A DNA stretch of 64,000 nt from Oryzias latipes (taxonomy: Eukaryota; Chordata; Actinopteri; Beloniformes; Adrianichthyidae). Of this stretch, positions 50,831 through 59,800 are shown piece by piece. The translations under genes were made by a program, and so were the position numbers. The DNA lies in assembly GCF_002234675.1 (NCBI RefSeq), contig NC_019872.2, positions 13,203,950 through 13,267,949 on the forward strand. The letters run 5' to 3'. The notes under the pieces are model-generated. The model was not told the DNA's origin. It did not search any database and saw only the letters and a program-made list of their open reading frames with translations. How positions within the stretch are numbered: the first letter of the stretch is position 1; every line of letters begins with the position of its first letter.

Positions 50831-53800
50831 GTAATTTCCCTGCAGAGTCTCACCCCGCACTCTGCTAAAGCTCCTTGTTAGCAGAACGATTGTGGTTTGT
50901 GGAGAAAGATGTGAGAACCTCTGTCATCCAGCAAGTTCACAGTTAAATAATTACTGATCCCTGACCGCTTTCAGATGTTAAAGTCCTGATTTACATTTAA
51001 AATCTTAGTCTTTAGGTCTGTTGGTCACAGCAGTGAAAAGAACTGCATTTTACACATCAAATATGCCCCCTAAAGGTTCAAATAAAGCTATGAGAAGGAA
51101 TATTGGTTTAGCAGGAACTGATCATTTATCTCATTGCAGCATGGAAACCTTGAAGCCATTTTAAAGCTACACCGCACAACTGAAGAGGGTACTATTAAAA
51201 AAATCAACAAAAAAATCTATTAATTGTCTCTGTCAGGGATAGACCATCTGTTTGTGTCCTGTTTTTGTCCAAAGATGGCTAGATCAAACAACATTTTGAC
51301 ACAGATTAGAAAAGAAGTGGCTAAAAATGAATGGCTTTGCTGCTTGTCTCTCCTTGATCCACCACTATCAAAAATAAAGAAAGCCCAAAAATATTATATA
51401 AGAGCAAAAAAAAGTAAAATATTTGTTGTACTGTACATTTGTACCTGGGCCACATCGGGGTGATACCAATTTCCTCCAGCAGGGGTCCAGAAATTTGTGG
51501 GCAGGAAGTAGATGAGTTGGGAAAAAAACAAGTGCTCTGCCTGTAGTTTATTGATGGATCCAGTAATAAAAATAGATTCAGCAAAAGAAAGGAGAAAATA
51601 TTTATTTATTTAGTTTAAAGCACAAATATTTGAACAATCTGAGCTTTAACCTTCCCTTAAATGCCCGTCGTCAGCTTTACTAATGCCTCCTCACCGTCTC
51701 CCACTGTCTGCTCTGCTATGTTTGTGTGAAATGTGCTTTAAAACTATTTTTTGCTCACTTATCTAACAGCAAAAAACATTCAGTGCCTTTTTTTCTTTTT
51801 AGTGGGTTTGTACCCCAGTGCCTGACTGAGCACATGACTTTACTCCAAGTGTTCTCCTGTTTTATGGGAGAGCTGTGAAACAGGACAGAAGTGGAAATGA
51901 CCCCTTTTTTTTTATCACGTGTTGCTGTTTTTAGCTTTATCCTGACGACACGTGTCCATTGGTTCGCGCCGTACCATTTGGTGAGTGGGTTGGTTCTCGT
52001 CAGGGCATATCGCAGGAGAAAACTTTGATTTGTTGTAATGCCTGTGCTGGATATGTAAGCTGCAGTGACAGACAGAGAGGAAGCCCCTGCCTGCGTCCTT
52101 GGTTGGCATAGTAACCGTTTGACAGCTTAAGGGTGAGGGGTGGAGTTTGTCAGCAGACGGAGAAACGATCATGGGTTTGTTGAGCTGCTGATGCTGCAGA
52201 TGCACTGCAGGACGGAGTATCGCTGAATGCTCTGTTCAGACCAAACCATCTGAAGAACAAAATGGGGGGGGCACAGGTTAAATGGTAAGATGAACCCCTA
52301 GAGGTGTTTTATTTATTTATTTTTTGTGCAAATGTATGTTTTGATGGAACAATCGGTCCGTAGCAACTGTTTGGACTCTACAGTGCTTATTCAGAATTTC
52401 ATTTTGCTGATGGTTTGTCCCAGGAATCATTATAGACTTCTGGATACTTAAGTCAGAACTGTGCATGCATGTTTTAAAGAAAGCCCAAAATATTGGACAA
52501 GACCAAAAGAAAAAAGACAAAATACAAACAGAATTAGTAATTAAAAAAAAGGAAATCAAGCATTTATTTGAAGAAGGATAACCGACACAAAGACAGAACC
52601 AAAGTATAAAAAGCACATGTTCTGTTCCAGATTAGGCCTATCAATAACTGTTTGTTGTTGTTTGTTATCAGCTGTTCTTAGTTGTGGTAGTTTTCACCCA
52701 CAGTTTTTCATGATGTTTCTTCATTATATTACAGTTTAAATCAGTCGTTTTACTAGTTTCCCACTTAATCTTTTCTGTTGGTTTCAGTAGAGATCTGGGG
52801 CCTCATTTATAAAACTTTGCGTAGGATTTGCGTCAGAAATGGCGTACGGATGAAACATAGGACGTGCGTACGCAAAGAAATATTCGGATTTATAAAACCG
52901 TGCGCACGCACATCCTACGCATCTTTCCCTTAATAAATCACAACCGATTCTAAATGCAGCGCAGCTTTTTGCGGCTGCATGAAACGCCCATAGTTGCCCA
53001 TAAATAGTCCGTGAAACGCCCACAAATGAATATTCATTGATTGCGGAACCATGGCAATCACAGAGAGGAAATGAAAAAAACGTAACTTCACTCAATGTGA
53101 AGTAAAAGTTATCGTTGGCGAGGTGGAAAAGAGGAAAAAGGTGTTGTTTGGAGGGCACAGTGTGGGCATTACTAATGCCAAAAAGGCACGTGAGCGGCAA
53201 ACAGTGGCGGACGCCGTAAATGCTGTAGCCTCACAACCATTCGAGGTTGTGAGGCTACAGCGCTCCATCTGGGGGGGGGGGGACATCGGAGCGCCAGATG
53301 CACCGGGTGACACGCGTGGTTCCTCCGAGTGCTCCTCTGTAACGCCGGGCCCAAAAGCCCGCAGAGTTCCAACAGGACGGCTGGAGGAAGTCAGAACCGG
53401 CTCATAAGCCACTCGTCCTCGTTTGCCAACAAGTCTTCTTGCTGTCTAAAAATGCGTTCACTCCGAATTCTTCCATTTGCCACATCTTCTAAGAGCGTAA
53501 GATCAGCCATTGTGCGTCATTACGCATTGTGATGGGGCATTTTATCTCCCTCCATTTATTTACATCTGACAAGCTACAGATGTCGGTAATAATCCACGTG
53601 GAAATGGGAAATTGATCTGCGCAAATGTAATTTCTTGTTGCTTTCTGAATAGTCGAGACATACGCCATACATTGTTTTATCAAAAATAAAACAAACTAAA
53701 GGCATATGTATGAATACCATAATCCCATAGCTTATGAAGAAATGTTTTACTATGAAAACAACTTTCCCCAGTGGATCATTAGTACGTCCGTCCGCACGCC

Positions 53801-56800
53801 CACACCTTTGTCTGCTCCTCCAGACGGACACACTGACGAGAATATCAGTTTTGTACATTATTTCGTTCTGTTAACTATATTATTTATGAGGATGAATTGC
53901 ACAACATGCCAATATTGCAGAACATGATTCACTTTTCTTTTTCCAAATATCTGTTCATTTGAATTTCTGTTGTAATTTTCGTTTGATTTTCTTTTGTTTG
54001 TTTCACTGCTGATCGATCAAACGGATCTTCGTGTAGGCTGTTAATTGTAAGACTTGGTTTGTGAAGTCTTCATGTTATTTATGAGAGGCAGTATTGTCAT
54101 TTTCACTTTCACGTGTTTCTTCCATCTGCCGACGGCGTCGCCGTTTCTCATTTCACCCGTTTTTGTGCGTACGCCTGGGTCAGAGCTTGCGTGAAGGACC
54201 GCACATTTTCCCGTCAAGTTTGCTTTTTATAAATATCAATTATTGTGTAGAGAGAGGCGTACGCCTTCTTTTGTGCGTACGCAACGTTTATAAATGAGGC
54301 CCCTGGACTTTAAACATCCATCAAACATGGATTCTTTTTACATCTTTTACTATTTTATTGTAAATCTTTCTACTGTCCTTTAAGTCCTTGTCTTGTTGCG
54401 TTATCCACTTTAAACAATAATTATTTTAATCTGCAAATACATTCATCTTTGACTGAGAGATTTAAAGACTTTAGGTACTGTGGTAGTCAATCAAGCCAGT
54501 TTAACCTCTGTGTTCTATAGCTGCTATTAAATATCTGCACAAAAACATAATTTAGTTTATCTGTTGCGTTCCTATACTCTATTCTACAAGTAATGTAAAA
54601 AAATATTTGTTTAATAACTTACTTTATATTATAACCAGCGATCTTGGGTTAGTTCTCATCTGTACAGAAACATTGCTCCAGGATCATTGCCGTTTTTTTA
54701 TTTAAGCCAAAAAAAATCCATTTTGGCAACTGTAGTTTTCTGTTTTACCAAGTTGTTCTAAACTGGAATCCACCACACTCTTACTGAGGACTGATAACTG
54801 CAGGTTTTGGCTTTTTTTTGCTTGGCTCTTCTTTCTTTTTTCTTATATATTTTCAAAGCGTTCCCAGTGGACTTGCAATAATAATTATGCCACTTATTCT
54901 GTCCTCTAATAGCAGTTGTGTTTTCTTTTCACACTCAGTATTGATCAAATGTTCTTTCAAAATAAAGGGGCTAATTGTGTATAAAATCTTTTTAGTGTTT
55001 TGGGACAGTTAAGTGTAGAGTTCAGGGGCCTCATTTATAAAACTTTGCATAGGATTTGCGTCAGAAATGGCGTACGGATGAAACATAGGACGTGCGTACG
55101 CAAAGAAATATTCGGATTTATAAAACCGTGCGCACGCACATCCTGCGCATCTTTCCCTTAATAAATCACAACCGATTCTAAATGCAGCGCAGCTTTTTGC
55201 GGCTGCATGAAACGCCCATATTTGTCCATAAATAGTCCGTGAAACGCCCACAAATGAATATTCATTGATTGCGGAACCATGGCAAACACCGAGAGGAAAT
55301 CAAAAAAACGTAACTTCACTCAATGTGAAGTAGAAGTTATCGTTGGCGAGGTGGAAAAGAGGAGAAAAGTGTTGTTTGGAGGGCACAGTGTGGGCATTAC
55401 TAATGCCAAAAGGCACGTGAGCGGCAGACGCCGTAAATGCTGCAGCCTCACAACCATTCGAGGTTGTGAGGCTGCAGCGCTCCATCGGGGAGGGGGGGGG
55501 GGGGGGGGGGGACCGGAGCGCCAGATGCACCGGGTGACACGCGTGGTTCCTCCGAGTGCTCCTCTGTAACGCCGGGCCCAAAAGCCCGCAGAGGTCCAAG
55601 AGGACGGCTCGAGGAAGTCAGAACCGGCTCATAAGCCACTCGTCCTCGTTTGCCAACAAGTCTTCTTGCTGTCTAAAGATGCGTTCACTCCGAATTCTTC
55701 CATTTGCCACATCTTCTAAGAGCGTAAGATCAGCCATTGTGCGTCATTACGCATTGTGATGGGGCATTTATTTCCCTCCATTTAATTACATCTGACAAGC
55801 TACAGATGTCGGTAATAATCCACGTGGAAATGGGAAATTGATCCGCGCAAATGTAATTTCTTGTTGCTTTCTGAATAGTTGAGACATACGCCATACATTG
55901 TTTTATCAAAAATAAAACAAACTAAAGGCATATGTATGAATACCATAATCCCATAGCTTATGAAGAAATGTTTTACTATGAAAACAACTTTCCCCAGTGG
56001 ATCATTAGTACGTCCGTCCGCACGCCCACACCTTTGTCTGCTCCTCCAGACGGACACACTGACGAGAATATCAGTTTTGTACATTGTTTCGTTCTGTTAA
56101 CTATATTATTTATGAGGATGAATTGCACAACATGCCAATATTGCAGAACATATTTCACTTTACTTTTTCCAAATAAGTGTTCATTTGAATTTCTGTTGTA
56201 ATTTTCGTTTGATTTTTTTTGTTTGTCTCACTGCTAATCGATCAAACGGGTGTTCGTGTTAATTGTAAGACTTGCTTTGTGAAGTCTTCATGTTATTTAT
56301 GAGAGGCAGTATTGTCATTTTCACTTTCACGTGTTTCTTCCATCTGCCGACGGTGTCGCCGTTTCTCATTTCACCCGTTTTTGTGCGTACGCCTGGGTCA
56401 GAGCTTGCGTGAAGGACCGCACATTTTCCCGTCAAGTTTGCTTTTTATAAATATCAATTATTGTGTAGAGAGTGGCGTACGCCTTTATTTTGTGCGTACG
56501 CAACGTTTATAAATGAGGCCCCAGATCAGGAGATGGAGGGGACAGAAGTGTTGATGTTTTGGTTCAGAACATCAATAAAGTTGCCCCCCCCCTGCTGTTG
56601 AGTACACGCCAAGCACTCTGCAGACGTGTCCTTGCCTTCAGGCCCCGCAGTCATACTCTCACGTGCAGCCCTCACCCACTAAAGGTCAAAGTGTTGGACC
56701 AAAGTTCCAGAAAATGTGGGTGTTTAACTAAGTTTTCTCTGTGTTTCCGGAGCCTCAGCTCTCCTAGTCCTCTGACCTCACTGAAGCCGTGCAGCACGTC

Positions 56801-59800
56801 CAGCAGCCAGCAGCCTGAGTGCAGCGGCGGTACGTTCAAGAGGAAACGCCTTATTGCCATCTTTGGGCTCGTGGTGATGCTTTCCTTTGTGTCTCTGTGT
56901 GCAGCCGAGTCGTCTCTGTCTGTGCCGGAGTCAGAGTGGGAGAAATCCCTTAGCGAATCGCTGGAGAAGGAGGTGCAGGAGGCCCGGAGCATGGTGTCTT
57001 CTCTGCAGGTAGGAGCAGTGTGGTGGTTATGCTCCTCATTTCACAAACATCGCTGTTTGACTGTCACAAACAATTTTCATGGTGTATAAAAATATTTTTT
57101 GTTGTTTTGTGACTTTTTTTCTGTTTTTTTTTTTTTTACAGAAAAGTCTAAAAGAACTAAACCAGATCTGTTTTTTCCCCCAAAGAATCTCATAAACTGA
57201 ACACTCCCCGAGGCTTGATGGAAAAAACGAAATTTCAATCAAATGAATATCTGTTATTTTATTTTTTCCCTCTCAGCTGACCAGATCTAAAAACTAGAAC
57301 GTTTGTTTTTATTCCCACTTGCAAAGCTTTCATATCAGGGAGCAGGTCTTGTGACAAATCGGTTAGTTTTGGCTCAAATTCTGCATTTATGCTTCAGTTT
57401 CCTACAGTACTGTTTTTGGAACTAAAGACTTTTAGGTCAGGAGTTCGGTGGGGGGAGCTACTGCAGCATTTGTACAAGTTTGCATTCACAGCCCTTTCTT
57501 GCAGCTGAGGCTTCATATAGACACCGGTGAATGCTGTAGCCCACCACAGGCCCTTTCAGTCCAAACCTCCATCATACGGTGCTCTCTTTGCTCCTGCAGG
57601 CTCTGCTGCTGCGCGGCGCGCTGCCTGAGGAAGAGCATAATGTGGCTCTGGACCCAGGCAACCCCCAACAACAGCTGGTAATTTTCAGTTTTCCACAGCA
57701 GTCCTGGACTGCAAAAACCAGATTATTTTTTACTTTTTTTTTCTTTCTTACTGCGCCTTTGAGTGAAAATGTTGCCTTCACCACATGCACAAACTCGCCA
57801 GAATTTGCTCTCACTTAGTACCCAATGAAAATAATTTTGGGAATAGTACCCCCTCCCCCGCCCCTCCGGAAAAAAAAGATGATATCACCAAACTTTTTAA
57901 AACTGGAATATTGTGTGTGTGTGGCTCAAGCTGGACAAAACGATATAACATATAGTATGAACATACAGGGAACGACTAAAAACCATTGTTGCCAAGGAAA
58001 TGCAAAAGTTTTCTTTTGCCGATCCTTCTTAAAATGACATGGACCTGTCTGTCATCCCCAGGCGACCAAAACATAAAATGGTTGCTATGGAGATAAAACC
58101 AAATGAAAAAGTTTTTGTTTTTTTTGTAATGAATTTGACAAGTACAGCTTTGACTAGGGGGAGCAGGAGCTGAAGGGGAGAGCAATGGGGCTCTCTGCAG
58201 CCGCTTGGCTAGTGAGGTCGGGTGAAAAGAGGGGCGCCAGGTAGGGGTAATGTCTTTGAACCACCGTCACTTACACTTTCTATTTGCCTGGTTGTTTTTT
58301 CTTTTATTTATGTCCGCCCCACATTGCTTTCACTGAGTCTGGGTGCGTGCGTCTTCCATGGGTATCAATTTCCCTTTATCCTCCCTCCATTGTGGCTCTC
58401 ACACAACCTCTCTTTTTTTTTTTTTTTGAGGTTGTTGTTCGCAGCCATTTGGATCAGAGCATGGAGGAGGTCCGAGAGCTGAAGGTAACCCTTTCAGACT
58501 TAAGAGAAACGTTGCATAAACCGAGGAAGACTTCTGTAGTGTTGACAAGTGACCCTTGGCTCGTTTGCCTGTTTTAGAGGGAGCTGTTGCGCTGTAAGCA
58601 GGAGGTGCGAAACCTGCAGGCAGTCAAGGTAAGACATCCTGCGGCCTCAAATTTCCAGGTGATGCCGATGAAGCTGAAGCTCTGTGTGTGTTGCTGACAT
58701 GCAGGACGCCCAGCAGCAGAGGCTGTGCACTCAGGAGGCATCGATCCTGCAGATGAAGCAGGAGCTCCTCAGAGCCAGTATGCTGAAGGAGGAACTCGGC
58801 AACCAAAACGTACCCCCCCAAAAAGATCTTTTTTTTTCATGAATTTGTGTGTTTTTAGCTCAGAAATGTGTTCAGAAGGGTTCTTTGTGTTGTAATTTAA
58901 CACCGACTCTGGTGTCCTGTCCTCTGCTGCAGGCAGGGCTGCAGTGGAAGCTGGAGGAAAGCAACAGGCTGTGGAGCGAGTGCAAGGTGATAGGTCTATT
59001 TTAACCGTGTGGCTGAATCCTTCTGATCCTGTCAGTTTGACTTAATAATGTGATTTCTCTGGCTGCTGGGATGCAGAAGGACATCGGACAGAAGGACAAA
59101 CTGCTTCAGCAGCTCAAGCAGAAGCTGGAAGAAAGCAGAAAACTGCAGGTGTGTTGTCTCAAAGTTAACTGTTGTATTCATGTGAGTTTTGACGAGCAGC
59201 TGTGCTTTCTTTAACAGACAGAGTTGCAGAAACAGTTGGAGCATAAAGGCGGCGTTCTACAGGAGCTGATGTCTGGAAACCTCCAGCAGGTGTGTGAGTC
59301 TGTTTGTGGGTACAAAAACACAGATTAGGGACACTCGGCTCACATTTTCCTCCTTTTTCCGCCAGATCCCCATCAACCCGGAAAACAATGGATATTCTCA
59401 CTGTGGAAGCTCCGCTCATGTGTCAGGCGTAAGTGTTGTTCCACCTTAAAAAGGGCAGCGTCTTCTGTAAACCTTCAAAATCCACTTTCATGTTTGGAGA
59501 GAAGAGCAGTTTATGAATGAAAAAGGAGCCTGTTGGACCTAGTGTCACCTGCTGATGAATTGCTGAAAACAGCAGGTTTGTAGCATTGACTGTACAAGAG
59601 AACTGGACTGAGTGACTCCTCCCCTCTTGTGTTTCAAACAGGAAGTACCTGCTGGTTTCAAGAAGCCAGAATCCCATAGATTCTATTAAAAAAACATCTA
59701 TTATTCAGACATTATACTGTTAATGCCTGCACAATGAATCGCAAATTTACAGTTATCAATTATCAATATCAAGCTGTGCAATATGCATATCTCAAAAGAC

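Larger units (their letters stand above)
52798..54302. mobile_element. Harbinger-derived element, copy 1 (1,505 bp)
   Basis: The ends GGGCCTCATTTATAAA and TTTATAAATGAGGCCC are inverted repeats extending to GCGTACGC-rich subterminal sequence, flanked by CTG on both sides (52795-52797 and 54303-54305). Three-base duplications fit PIF/Harbinger. Near the left end is a fragment of a Myb/SANT-like gene ([24 protein letters not shown], 53070-53230), which Harbinger elements carry beside their transposase. No transposase remains. It sits in dixdc1 intron 5. Confidence 0.9.
55026..56521. mobile_element. Harbinger-derived element, copy 2 (1,496 bp)
   Basis: Near-identical to copy 1 over its whole length and in the same orientation, with the same GGGCCTCATTTATAAA ends but a different duplication, CAG (55023-55025 and 56522-56524). 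Its Myb-like start is intact: [20 protein letters not shown]. The frame is lost after the internal hairpin. A G-run of over 20 at about 55488-55511 replaces the shorter run of copy 1. It ends 238 bp before dixdc1 exon 6. Confidence 0.9.

Noticed and set aside
52098..52115. X-box-like GTTGGCATAGTAAC in dixdc1 intron 5
   Set aside because: The left half-site breaks the CC requirement, and there is no ciliary gene start nearby.
53123..53407. 94-codon open frame with a Myb-like start as a host gene
   Set aside because: It lies inside a Harbinger element, lacks its own valid start, and the reading after the hairpin is the repeat's G-rich region.
56559..57089. 176-codon open frame suggesting a separate gene
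   Set aside because: It is dixdc1 exons 6 and 7 plus the stop-free intron 6 and upstream intron sequence; there is no independent start context.
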